Source of the DNA: Myxococcales bacterium
GTDB lineage: Bacteria; Myxococcota_A; Polyangia; Polyangiales; Polyangiaceae
Assembly: GCA_004193285.1 (NCBI GenBank)
Contig: SECP01000005.1
Span: forward strand, 1-64,000
Direction of reading: 5' to 3'
DNA: 64,000 nt
Shown here: in pieces, positions 1-7,742 of the stretch
Position numbering within the stretch: position 1 is the first letter of the stretch
Layout of the letters: every line of letters begins with the position of its first letter
Made by a program: the position numbers and the translations under genes
Notes under the pieces: model-generated
What the model saw: only the letters and a program-made list of their open reading frames with translations
The model's database searches: none
What the model was told of the DNA's origin: nothing

Positions 1-78
1 GGGCAGGCTCCACTTCCGCCGCCCCCGCTCCCGCTCCCGCGGTGCCGCCGGCGGAGGCGGCGGAAGTGGAGCCTGCCC
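1..78. repeat. Perfect 23-bp inverted repeat at window edge
   Basis: Bases 1-23 are the exact reverse complement of bases 56-78, separated by a 32-base spacer. The repeat lies inside the open frame of the first gene and begins at the very first base. The downstream arm encodes plausible protein (Glu/Ala/Val-rich). The upstream arm reads as an Ala/Pro-rich stretch. A perfect inverted repeat flush with a sequence end often marks a fold-back artefact at a contig end, but a genuine hairpin cannot be excluded. Confidence 0.85.
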
Positions 79-542
79 TCCCCGCGCTGCCGGCCCGGGT
101 CGGCAAGATCTCCATCGTGGACGCCAACGTCTCGCGGGCCCTGGAGTCGCAGCTCCTGGCGGCGCTCGCCGACTCGCGGAGCTCAGGCGAGCAGGTCGTG
201 TTGTGGACGGTCACGACCGATTGCGAGCCGTGCGACGCGGTGGGGCGTGCCCTGCCGGACGCGCGCATGCAGAAGGCGCTCGGTAAGGTGCGCTTGGTTC
301 GAGCCGATGCCGCGTCCTTCCAGGTGGAGCTGCGGCGCCTGGGCGTGCCGCTCGAGAGCGTGCCTGGGTTTACCTTGCTCGATTCGCAAGCGCGCGCTCA
401 GGACCACATCCACGGTGGTGAGTGGGACGCCGACATCCCCGCCAATATCGCACCCGTGCTGGACAAGTTCGTGAAGCACGCGTTTGCCGGCCGCCGGCAC
501 CCTTGGTCGCGTCCCCTGAGGGATGGCGAGACGACCCTGTAA
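3..542 (+). CDS. Thioredoxin-like domain protein, 5'-partial
   Basis: The frame is open to the left edge, so the true start is probably outside the window; the first internal start is a GTG at 42. Counting from that GTG, the product has a thioredoxin-like pattern: a short beta strand (VVLWTVTTD), a CEPC redox motif at C61/C64, and a later Val-Pro that fits the cis-proline position. The usual Trp before the CxxC is replaced by Asp. The Ala/Pro-rich N-terminal stretch looks like a linker after a signal or lipid anchor that is not visible. Function would be thiol-disulfide exchange, probably outside the cytoplasm. The first 80 bases carry an inverted repeat that may be artefactual. Confidence 0.6.
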   Translation, partial: AGSTSAAPAPAPAVPPAEAAEVEPALPALPARVGKISIVDANVSRALESQLLAALADSRSSGEQVVLWTVTTDCEPCDAVGRALPDARMQKALGKVRLVRADAASFQVELRRLGVPLESVPGFTLLDSQARAQDHIHGGEWDADIPANIAPVLDKFVKHAFAGRRHPWSRPLRDGETTL

Positions 543-614
543 AGTTCTACCCGCACTCGCATTCTGCCGGGCTAGAAAACGCCCGGTCGCAGCGCTAGCA
601 TCCGCGGCCCTGGA

Positions 615-2147
615 ATGACGAGCGCTCAACATTTGGTCACGCCTCTCCCCGTCGGCACTGCGGTGGCTCCCGGTTCGCTCCGCGCCCGACTCGAAGAGCT
701 GAGGGCGCGCGGCTCGCAGCTCAACCTCAAGCAGGCGGTCGGAATCGTGGTGCCCTTGTGCGTGCAGCTCGCGGAGCTGCATCGCGCCGGTCACCGGTTG
801 TTCCTCCACCCGTCGATGCTGATCGAGGATCAGTACGGGTTCTTCCAGGTGTCGCCGCAGCATGCGCAGCAGCCGCCCATCTTGCCGCGCGACAAAGCTT
901 GTCTACCGCCCGAGTCCAAAGCGGGCGTGGCGGGCGGCGCACGCACGAGCGTCTTCGGCGTCGGCGCCATCTTGTACGAGCTCGTCACCGGCGCCGCGGT
1001 CGGGCCCGGCATGCGGCGGCCGAGCGAGGTCGTGTCGGGGCTGACGCCCGAGTTCGAAGCGGTTCTGGCGAAAGCGCTGGTATCGGACGCCGCCCACCGC
1101 CCTGACGATTTGAACGCCCTGGCGCAGGCGCTGCATCAATTTGCCCCGGCCGGCAGCGTCGCTCCGCCTCCTCCGGCGGACATGTCCCATCTGGATCACG
1201 ACGCCGGCTTCGAGGTGGACGTCTCGATGTCGATGCTTCCGCCCGTGCCGCAAGCCGGGGGGTACAACATCGGCGTCACCGCCGCGAAAACCTCAGCGCG
1301 GCAGCCGGATGCCACGAGTGAGCTCGCCTCGCTCAAAGCGCGCCTGGAGAGCGATCCCCGCCCGCGCTACGTAGTCGTGAAGGACGGCATGGATCACGGC
1401 CCGTTCAGCGCCGTGGAGCTACTGCAGCAAATTGCCAGTCACACCTTCGTCGAGCACGACATCATCCGAGATGCGCTCAGCAACGACGAGCGGGCGATCA
1501 AGGATTGGGACGAGTTTGCGCCTTTCGCCGAGCACGCCAAGCTGCACCGCGAGGTCAAAGCCGAAAAGGAGGCGATCGAGCGCGTCGTAGTCCAGGAAAC
1601 GCGGAGCACGCGCGGCAAGGCGTTCGTGGGCATCGCGGTGGTCGGCGCGCTGGTGGTCGCGGCCGGAGTCTGGTTTCTCACCGCGCGCGGCCGTCGTAGC
1701 GACGAGGTCGCGGTGCAAGCAGAAGCGCTCTCCAATGTGGAGGTCGACGGCGGGCTCACCTCCACGAAGAAGGGCGGCAGCGGGGGCGGCGCCCGCGTCA
1801 TGGGCAAGAGCGGCGGCTACCCCATCCTCGGCAGCGGCCAGAGCTGCGAGTCGGCACGCAACGCTTACATAGAAGAGATGAGCGTCGGCGGCCCGCGCGG
1901 CCAAGCGGACCTGACGCAGGGCCAGTACAGCTCGGTCCTGAACCGCGGCTCGTACTTCGGCCACTGCGGCGTGCCGGACTCCATGCACCTGACGATCTGC
2001 GCGGCGGTCCAAAACGGCCGCGCCGTAGGCGTCACGGTCACGGCCCAGCCGCCAGACCGGCGCATTCAATCCTGCGTCGCCGCCGGCGTCCGAGGCCTCT
2101 CCTTCCCCAGTAACCCCAAGCTGGACGTAGCGACCACGCGGTTCTAA
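615..2147 (+). CDS. Kinase-like (pseudokinase) / GYF_2-like / TM / AgmX-type C-terminal domain protein
   Basis: 510 aa. Residues about 20-190 resemble the C-lobe of a bacterial Ser/Thr kinase: a helix like ELHRAGHR, a catalytic-loop position reading LHPSML instead of HRDxKxxN, GFFQV where DFG is expected, PPES for the APE motif, FGVGAILYELVTG for helix F, and a final HRPDD. The catalytic Asp, Asn and DFG Asp are missing, so it is probably a pseudokinase. Residues about 250-300 resemble a GYF_2 module (GPFSAVELLQQI). A single membrane segment lies at about 337-356. The last 100 residues resemble the AgmX/PglI C-terminal domain found in myxobacterial motility proteins (conserved Cys, YxxxLNRG-like segment, C-terminal FPSNP). 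It probably senses or scaffolds across the inner membrane; its partners are unknown. Confidence 0.7.
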   Translation: MTSAQHLVTPLPVGTAVAPGSLRARLEELRARGSQLNLKQAVGIVVPLCVQLAELHRAGHRLFLHPSMLIEDQYGFFQVSPQHAQQPPILPRDKACLPPESKAGVAGGARTSVFGVGAILYELVTGAAVGPGMRRPSEVVSGLTPEFEAVLAKALVSDAAHRPDDLNALAQALHQFAPAGSVAPPPPADMSHLDHDAGFEVDVSMSMLPPVPQAGGYNIGVTAAKTSARQPDATSELASLKARLESDPRPRYVVVKDGMDHGPFSAVELLQQIASHTFVEHDIIRDALSNDERAIKDWDEFAPFAEHAKLHREVKAEKEAIERVVVQETRSTRGKAFVGIAVVGALVVAAGVWFLTARGRRSDEVAVQAEALSNVEVDGGLTSTKKGGSGGGARVMGKSGGYPILGSGQSCESARNAYIEEMSVGGPRGQADLTQGQYSSVLNRGSYFGHCGVPDSMHLTICAAVQNGRAVGVTVTAQPPDRRIQSCVAAGVRGLSFPSNPKLDVATTRF

Positions 2148-2159
2148 AAGCGAATCACC

Positions 2160-2969
2160 GTGCGGGATACAAGAGGCGGGAGAGAGCTGAAGCCAGCCAG
2201 GTTGGCGCTTGGAGCGGCTCTGGTTGCCTGCGCCTGCAGCGCGCCGGTCGCCAGCAACTTACCCGAGTCCGAGGCCAACCGCGCCGTCGTCGCGCTCGAG
2301 CAGCACGGGGTCTTCGCGGAAAAAGAGAGAGATCCGGAGGCCGAAGGCCGTTTCCGCGTCAACGTGGGGCGGGACGAAGCGGCAGCCGCCGCGGGGGTGC
2401 TCGCGCAAGAGGCCGTACCGGGGCGGGACGCTCCTGGCGTCTTGCAGAGCTTGGGGTCAGGGTCGATGGTGCCGAGCCGTCTGGCGGAGCACGCGCGGCT
2501 CCTGTCCGGAATCGCAGGTGAGCTCGAGCAATCCTTGCAAGCGGTGGACGGCATCGTGTCGGCGCGGGTCCACCTTGCCTCTCCGGAGCGCAGCCCACTC
2601 GAGGAGTCGGAGCCCGGTAAGCCTTCGGCCTCGGTGCTGGTTCGCCACCGCGGCGCCGCGCCCCCTTTGGCGCCCGCGGAGGTGCAGCGGCTGGTTGCTG
2701 GCGCCGTCGCCGGTCTGGCTGCGGAAGACGTATCGGTCGTGGCCACGCCTGCGCCGAGCAGCGCGCGGCCTCCCGAGCGGGAGCTGCGCCATGTCGGGCC
2801 GATCACGGTCACGCGCGCCTCGCTCTCGCCGCTGCGCTTCGTGGCCGCAGGGGCGGTGGCGTTGAACCTGGCCCTGCTCGGTGCGGTGCTGCTGCTCTGG
2901 GCCAAGGTTCGGCGCACCGAGGACGCGCTCGGGCAAGCGCGCGCCGCGACGGACGCGGCGGCGCGGTGA
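2160..2969 (+). CDS. sctJ: Type III secretion inner-membrane ring lipoprotein, SctJ/YscJ/PrgK family
   Basis: 269 aa from a GTG start. It has a lipoprotein signal with lipobox LVAC (C24). A YscJ-type core follows, with LPESEANRAVVALEQHGVFA, then a second domain with LEQSLQAVDGIVSARVHL and PSASVLVRH. A single C-terminal membrane helix lies at about residues 226-250. This order (lipid anchor, two ring-building domains, linker, TM) is that of SctJ, which forms the inner-membrane ring of injectisomes. No other secretion gene (SctC, D, V, N, R-U) is present in the window. The stop overlaps the start of the next ATPase gene by 4 nt, so the two are probably translationally coupled. The family call is strong; the role in this context is unknown. 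Confidence 0.8.
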   Translation: MRDTRGGRELKPARLALGAALVACACSAPVASNLPESEANRAVVALEQHGVFAEKERDPEAEGRFRVNVGRDEAAAAAGVLAQEAVPGRDAPGVLQSLGSGSMVPSRLAEHARLLSGIAGELEQSLQAVDGIVSARVHLASPERSPLEESEPGKPSASVLVRHRGAAPPLAPAEVQRLVAGAVAGLAAEDVSVVATPAPSSARPPERELRHVGPITVTRASLSPLRFVAAGAVALNLALLGAVLLLWAKVRRTEDALGQARAATDAAAR

Positions 2970-3712
2970 GCGCGGAGCCAGTCATTGCGCTGAAGGAGCT
3001 GCACGTCGCGTTTTCGCGGCCGGTGCTGCGGGGCATCAGCCTGGAGGTCCCCCGAGGCTGCCTCTACGGGCTGGTGGGCCCGGGGGCGAGCGGCAAGAGC
3101 GTGGTGCTCAAATGTTTGGCGGGGCTGGTGCGGCCGAAGAGCGGCGAGGTGCGCGTGCTCGGCCAAGACGTGATGCAGCTGGACGAAGTCGGGCTGTCCA
3201 CGCTGCGCCGGCGCATGGGCATGCTGTTCCAGAACAACGCCCTGTTCGACTTCATGACGGTGGCCGAAAATATCGGCTTTCCGCTGCGCCAACGGGGCGT
3301 GGCGGACGAAGAAATCAACGCGCGGGTCAGTGAGCGTCTGGCGCGGGTGGGCTTGAGCGGCTTCGAGAGTCGCTTGCCCTCACGCCTCAGCGGCGGGCAA
3401 AAAAAGCGGGTCGGCGTGGCTCGCGCGACCGCGCTTTCCGCCGAGCTCCTCCTCTACGACGAGCCCGCGGCGGGCCTGGATCCGGTCACTTCGCAGCGCA
3501 TTTTCGACCTGCTGCGCGCCGAGCAGCAGCAGTCAGGGGCGACCGTCATCATGGTCTCGAGCGACTTGGATCGCTTGCTGCCGGTCACGGATCGCATCGG
3601 AATGCTGCTGGACGGCAAGCTCGTGTTCGACGGCAGCGTCGCAGACGCCAAAGCGTCGTCGCACGAGGCGGTGCGGCAGTTCGTGACGGGCTCGCCGGAC
3701 GGACCGCTTTAG
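2966..3712 (+). CDS. mlaF: Mla/Mce-type ABC transporter ATPase (subunit 1, H-loop His missing)
   Basis: 248 aa, GTG start overlapping the sctJ stop (GTGA). MlaF/Ttg2A features are Walker A GPGASGKS (38-45), Q-loop MLFQNNALFDFMTVAENIGFPL, an intact signature LSGGQ (141-145), Walker B LLLYDEP with D165/E166, and the typical MlaF tail (RQFVTGSPDGPL). The switch histidine is absent: VSSD is found where VSHD is expected (Ser199). Members of this family energise lipid movement between the inner and outer membranes together with MlaE-type permeases, found at 4545-6118. It ends convergently with the next gene, the stops overlapping as TTAG. Confidence 0.88.
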   Translation: MSAEPVIALKELHVAFSRPVLRGISLEVPRGCLYGLVGPGASGKSVVLKCLAGLVRPKSGEVRVLGQDVMQLDEVGLSTLRRRMGMLFQNNALFDFMTVAENIGFPLRQRGVADEEINARVSERLARVGLSGFESRLPSRLSGGQKKRVGVARATALSAELLLYDEPAAGLDPVTSQRIFDLLRAEQQQSGATVIMVSSDLDRLLPVTDRIGMLLDGKLVFDGSVADAKASSHEAVRQFVTGSPDGPL

Positions 3713-4491
3713 GGCGCGGCGAGCGACTTCAGGTAGCGGTAGCTCGTTTCGATCGCGGCAAAAGGCTCTGGGCAGTCCTCTTGCTCCACGATGTACCAGT
3801 GGCAATCCGCCATTTCAGCCTCGCGGAGGATGATGGGAAAGCTCAGGTTGCCCTCGCCGAGCGGGGCCGAAATCGGGGTGTTATCTCGGGAAATGACGTA
3901 GTCCTTGAGGTGAATGAGGGGCAAGCGACCGGACAGCCGCGCGCAGTAGCCAGCTGGGTCCCCACCGCCCGCTTGAACCCAGTACGTGTCCAGCTCCGCA
4001 TGCAAGAGGATGGGATCGCTGCGCTCGTACAGCCAATCCAAGATGCACTTGCCGCCTAGCTTGCGGAACTCGAGCGCATGGTTGTGGTACGTGAGTAGCC
4101 GCCCGTGGCGGCGCAGCACCTCCCCCGCGCGGCTGAGGTCGTCCGCCAGGGCGAAGACTTGGTCCAGCGTGTCCAGCGGGACGTGGGGGTGCGGGTAAGC
4201 GGTGAAGCGACAGCCAAGCACGGCGAGCTTCTCGGCAACTTTGGCGGGCTCTTCGATGATCTCGCGAGCGTCCTCGTGCGTGGCGCAGATGGAGAGGCCG
4301 GCGTCCTCCGCCAGCTGCTTGATGCGGCTCGGGGCCAGGGCGTCGATGCCGCTCACTTGCACGTGCTCGTACCCAATCTCGCGCACGCGAGCGAAGGTGC
4401 GGGCCACCTCCGCCTCGCTGCCGAGGTAGTCCCTTACGGTCCAGAGCTGCAGCGCGATTTTCCGACCGTCCAGGGGCATGAGGCGGCGCAT
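3709..4491 (-). CDS. Sugar phosphate isomerase/epimerase-like TIM-barrel protein
   Basis: 260 aa with the AP endonuclease 2/xylose isomerase-like barrel pattern: IALQLWTVRDYL at the N-terminus, then GYEHVQVSG, CATHED, TYHNHALEF, LHAELDTYWVQAGG, LIHLKDY and LGEGNL, and near the end a Glu-rich strand IVEQEDC. The His, Glu and Asp residues are those that usually bind the metal in this family. The substrate cannot be read from the sequence. A Met at residue 5 is an alternative start. The gene sits alone on the minus strand between the first Mla-type ATPase and the permease pair, which it may not be related to. Confidence 0.82.
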   Translation of the reverse strand: MRRLMPLDGRKIALQLWTVRDYLGSEAEVARTFARVREIGYEHVQVSGIDALAPSRIKQLAEDAGLSICATHEDAREIIEEPAKVAEKLAVLGCRFTAYPHPHVPLDTLDQVFALADDLSRAGEVLRRHGRLLTYHNHALEFRKLGGKCILDWLYERSDPILLHAELDTYWVQAGGGDPAGYCARLSGRLPLIHLKDYVISRDNTPISAPLGEGNLSFPIILREAEMADCHWYIVEQEDCPEPFAAIETSYRYLKSLAAP

Positions 4492-4544
4492 CCTATACGG
4501 ACGGGGCGCTTGGCGGTAGCGGCAGCCGGCAGTAGTCTGCCCCG

Positions 4545-5345
4545 GTGAGCCCTTCGCCCGACGCGTCTGCCGCCGAGCCGCCGCTCGGGAAGCTGTTCGG
4601 CAGCCTCACGGACATGGTCGCGATCGTCGGCGCCGAGGGAGTGCTCTTGACCCGCATCGCTCGCCGCACCTTTTCCGGCGAGGTGGACCGCGCGGAGCTC
4701 GTGCGCTGCCTCTATCGCATGGGCATCCGCTCGGTGCCCATCGTGGCCGTAACGGCTCTGTTCGTGGGCGGAATCATGGTCATTCAAGCCGCGCCCACCG
4801 TGCAGCGCTACGGCGCGCAGGGGCTGCTCGGCTGGGCCGCCGGCTTCGGCACGCTGCGCGAGATCGCCCCGCTTTTGACCGCCTTGATGATCTCGGGGAG
4901 GGTCGGCGCGAACAACACCGCGGAGCTCGGCACCATGACCGTGACCGAGCAGGTAGACGCGCTGCGCGCGATGGCCATCGACCCCATCGGCTACCTCGTG
5001 ACGCCGCGCTTCTTCGGCATCGTCATCACCCTGTTTTTATCGACGATTTTGGCGGACGCGCTCGCGCTCATCGGCGCGTCCCTCGCCGGCAAGGCGCTGC
5101 TCGGCGTGGACCCGGCCGTGTTCTACAACGGGCTCACCGGCGGCCTCCTCGGCATTCCGGACGTCGTGAACGGGCTCGTGAAGAGCGTCGTTTTCGGCGT
5201 CGCGATCGCGCTGTCCAGTTGTCATTTCGGCCTGTCCACCGAGGGTGGAGCGCCCGGCGTCGGCCGCGCCGTCAACTCCGCGGTCGTGGTGAGCGCGGCG
5301 GGCATCTTCGTCTTGGATTACCTCATCTCGTTCGCCATCCCATGA
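4545..5345 (+). CDS. mlaE: Mla/Mce-type ABC transporter permease 1 (MlaE family)
   Basis: 266 aa, GTG start. It has the MlaE/YrbE pattern: an N-terminal amphipathic region, then about five membrane segments, with the conserved core REIAPLLTALMISGRVGANNTAELGTM, VTEQVDALRAMAIDPIGYLVTPRF and a final GVGRAVNSAVVVS. Permeases of this family form the inner-membrane channel of Mla/Mce lipid transporters and bind the ATPase through the EQVDALR segment. The gene overlaps the next permease by 4 nt (ATGA), so the two are probably made in equal amounts. Confidence 0.92.
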   Translation: MSPSPDASAAEPPLGKLFGSLTDMVAIVGAEGVLLTRIARRTFSGEVDRAELVRCLYRMGIRSVPIVAVTALFVGGIMVIQAAPTVQRYGAQGLLGWAAGFGTLREIAPLLTALMISGRVGANNTAELGTMTVTEQVDALRAMAIDPIGYLVTPRFFGIVITLFLSTILADALALIGASLAGKALLGVDPAVFYNGLTGGLLGIPDVVNGLVKSVVFGVAIALSSCHFGLSTEGGAPGVGRAVNSAVVVSAAGIFVLDYLISFAIP

Positions 5346-6118
5346 GTCAAGGTAGTCGGGCGGACTCGGGGCCGGGGCTGGGCGTGACCCTGGCGGAGCT
5401 CTACCGGTTGTTCGTGCTCACCGTGCGCTGCTGCCTGGAGGGCGGGCTCGAGAGGCGCTCCGTGATGCGGCAGATGTACGAAATCGGCAATCGTTCGCTG
5501 GTCTTCTTGTGCATCGTCATGGGGTTCATGGGGATGATCCTTACTTACCAGGCGGGGCTCCAAACGCAGCGCGTGGTTCCGGACTTGACGCAGCTCGGCG
5601 CAACCTTCCTGCAGCTCTTGATCCGCGACCTCGCCGCCAGCATTTGCGCGCTGATGCTGGCGACCCGCGTCGGCGCCGGCATCGCGGCGGAGATCGGCTC
5701 CATGGTCGTCACCGAGCAGGTGGACGCGCTTCACATGTGCGGCGCAGACCCGATCAAGCACCTGGTTTGCCCGAGATTCTTAGCGACATTGCTGGTGTTC
5801 GCGCTGCTCGTGGTCCTCGCCGCGTGCGTGGCAGCCGCCACCGGCACCTGGACCGCGTCCGCCTTCTTCGACCTCAACCCGCGCACATTCCTGAGCCTCC
5901 AGCTGCTCTCGGCGGGAGACGTGGTCGTCGGCTTGACCAAGTGCGTCGCTTACGGCGCTGCGATTCCCATCATCAGCGCGCACGCCGGCCTCACCGCGTT
6001 CGGGGGCTCGGAGGGAGTCGGCTCCGCAACCACGCGCGCTGTCGTCGGCTCCTCGCTCGCGGTGATCGTCCTGAATTTCCTGATCAGCGGCGCTGGCTAC
6101 GTCGTGTTCGGTCCTTGA
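5342..6118 (+). CDS. mlaE: Mla/Mce-type ABC transporter permease 2 (MlaE family)
   Basis: 258 aa. The start chosen is the ATG at 5342, overlapping the previous stop (ATGA); an in-frame extension upstream is Arg-rich shadow sequence of permease 1. Conserved MlaE features are GFMGMILTYQAGLQ, RDLAASICALMLATRVGAGIAAEIGSM, VTEQVDALHMCGADPIKHLVCPRF and a C-terminal GVGSATTRAVVGSS. It is clearly a diverged paralogue of permease 1, not a recent copy. The pair may form a heterodimer, as the YrbEA/YrbEB pair of actinobacterial Mce systems is thought to do. Confidence 0.92.
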   Translation: MSQGSRADSGPGLGVTLAELYRLFVLTVRCCLEGGLERRSVMRQMYEIGNRSLVFLCIVMGFMGMILTYQAGLQTQRVVPDLTQLGATFLQLLIRDLAASICALMLATRVGAGIAAEIGSMVVTEQVDALHMCGADPIKHLVCPRFLATLLVFALLVVLAACVAAATGTWTASAFFDLNPRTFLSLQLLSAGDVVVGLTKCVAYGAAIPIISAHAGLTAFGGSEGVGSATTRAVVGSSLAVIVLNFLISGAGYVVFGP

Positions 6119-6166
6119 AGTCGTCTTCGCCGCGCGCTCTTCATCTGTGCGCCCGGCGAACGCCCG

Positions 6167-7729
6167 TCAAAACAACCAGCTCGCCGTGACGCCTCGCTCG
6201 ACGCCGCGCGCCGTCCGGTCGTAACCGCCCGCGTCGGCTCGGAAGCGCCGCACGCCGAGCGTGAGCGCCAAGCTCGTGGTCGGGCTCGGCGCCACTCCGA
6301 ACCGGCCCTGATAGCTCAAGAAGTCACCCGTCACCTTCACGTCTGCGCTCAGTTGCTCGGGGTGACGGTCCCAGCCATCTTGCGAGCGGTACGCGCCGTA
6401 GGTCAGCTGGAAGCCTCCACGCAGCGCGCCGAGCGCCAGGCTCGCCGAGACGTGGGCAGCAACTCCCCATCCGTAAAAGTAGCCCTGGCGGTGCAGCACG
6501 TGCTTGCTGCGCTCTTCCAGGTGCTCGGCGGCCCAGTCGTAGAACGCCGGCGCCCCGAGCCCCGCAAAGCTCGGCTGCAGCCGGCTGGCAAGCTCGAGGC
6601 CACCCCAGCGCTGCAGCAAACGCAGCTCCACCGCGAGCCCGGGCAGCTGCAAGGCCCCGTATTGCTCTCGGCGGTTGGGGGCGTGGTAGCTCAGATCCGG
6701 CCCTGGTTGCCTCACCGCGTCTTCGACGGCGCCGTAGCGGTTGGCAGACGAGCGCAGGTAATCGAAGCCCACGCTGCTTCCGACGGTGAAGGAGGCGCCC
6801 TCGAGCGCGCCCCCGCGTCGCGACAGCGACTGCGCGTGGTAGCCGGCCAGCACCGTGTCCGCCTCCACGGCCATTCCCGCGCCGTGCGCCGAGGCCTCGA
6901 CGCGCAGCCCCAGCGTGGAGATCTCCGCCCCGTAGAAGCCCGCCCCGAAGGCGAGCGGCCGACCATAACCCTCGAGGGTAACCAAGCGCAGCCGCAGCCC
7001 CCCTTCGTACCGCGCGTAGTCGTTCACCCCCGGTGCTTCGATCACTCCCGCCCCGTACGAGAGCGCGAAATCGTGCCAGACCTTCGAGGAAAAGCCGAGA
7101 CTATCCCGACTCGTCACGCGGGGCTCGGGGCGGCCGTCCAGGGCGCGATCCACCACGACCCCCGTGCCGAACAGCGCCCGCAAAGCGGAGAGCGCGACCG
7201 AGTCGTGATGACCGGTGTCCAGGTAGAGCCCCAGCTTGTGCAGTGCTTCGCCGATGGGCAGGCCCGCGCCGGGCGTCACCAGCACGTCGTTGACGCTGAC
7301 CTTTTCTTTGAACTCGATGACGAGCTCCCACAAGAGCGAGGTCAAAAAGCTGTAGGCGAAGGCGCCGGTGACGCTCTGGTGGTTGCCCCGCGCGAAGCTG
7401 TAAGCAACGCCCCCGGTGTACGGGTGCCCCAGGAAGTTGACCCCGATGCTGTTGTTGTCGAGGACCCACGCCGACCCGTCGAAGCGCGAGAGCGGCCGCG
7501 GATTGTCCCAGTCGGCCACGTTCCGGCGCATGAGCGCCCAGTAGCCCGCGGTGCCGACCGCGAGGCCCGCGCCCATCTGCCAAAGGCTGCGCCCGTGGTG
7601 AGGCGCGCGCGCTTCTTCCACGGCGGGGGACCATTCCGCCTCGGCCTCTGCCTCGGCCTCCGCGCCCGCCGCGGGGCGCGCCGCGCAGAGCGCAGCGATC
7701 CAACCGATGCTGACGAGACCGAGCCGCAT
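6167..7729 (-). CDS. Predicted outer-membrane protein, DUF3943-like
   Basis: 520 aa from the ATG at 7729, which gives a signal peptide (hydrophobic core about residues 3-20, then AAGAEAEAEAEA). An in-frame upstream extension is Arg-rich and overlaps the neighbouring lipoprotein, so it is rejected. Residues about 80-160 carry VNFLGHPYTGGVAYSFARGN, a helix ending LLWELVIEFKE and VSVNDVLVTPGAGLPIGE, matching what I recall of the DUF3943 family. The rest has alternating hydrophobic strands, many Tyr/Gly residues and a C-terminal aromatic end (SWLF), as in a beta barrel. It follows the lipoprotein gene by 13 bp. A role in lipid or envelope traffic is possible from context only. Confidence 0.7.
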   Translation of the reverse strand: MRLGLVSIGWIAALCAARPAAGAEAEAEAEAEWSPAVEEARAPHHGRSLWQMGAGLAVGTAGYWALMRRNVADWDNPRPLSRFDGSAWVLDNNSIGVNFLGHPYTGGVAYSFARGNHQSVTGAFAYSFLTSLLWELVIEFKEKVSVNDVLVTPGAGLPIGEALHKLGLYLDTGHHDSVALSALRALFGTGVVVDRALDGRPEPRVTSRDSLGFSSKVWHDFALSYGAGVIEAPGVNDYARYEGGLRLRLVTLEGYGRPLAFGAGFYGAEISTLGLRVEASAHGAGMAVEADTVLAGYHAQSLSRRGGALEGASFTVGSSVGFDYLRSSANRYGAVEDAVRQPGPDLSYHAPNRREQYGALQLPGLAVELRLLQRWGGLELASRLQPSFAGLGAPAFYDWAAEHLEERSKHVLHRQGYFYGWGVAAHVSASLALGALRGGFQLTYGAYRSQDGWDRHPEQLSADVKVTGDFLSYQGRFGVAPSPTTSLALTLGVRRFRADAGGYDRTARGVERGVTASWLF

Positions 7730-7742
7730 GCGCTGCGCGCCG

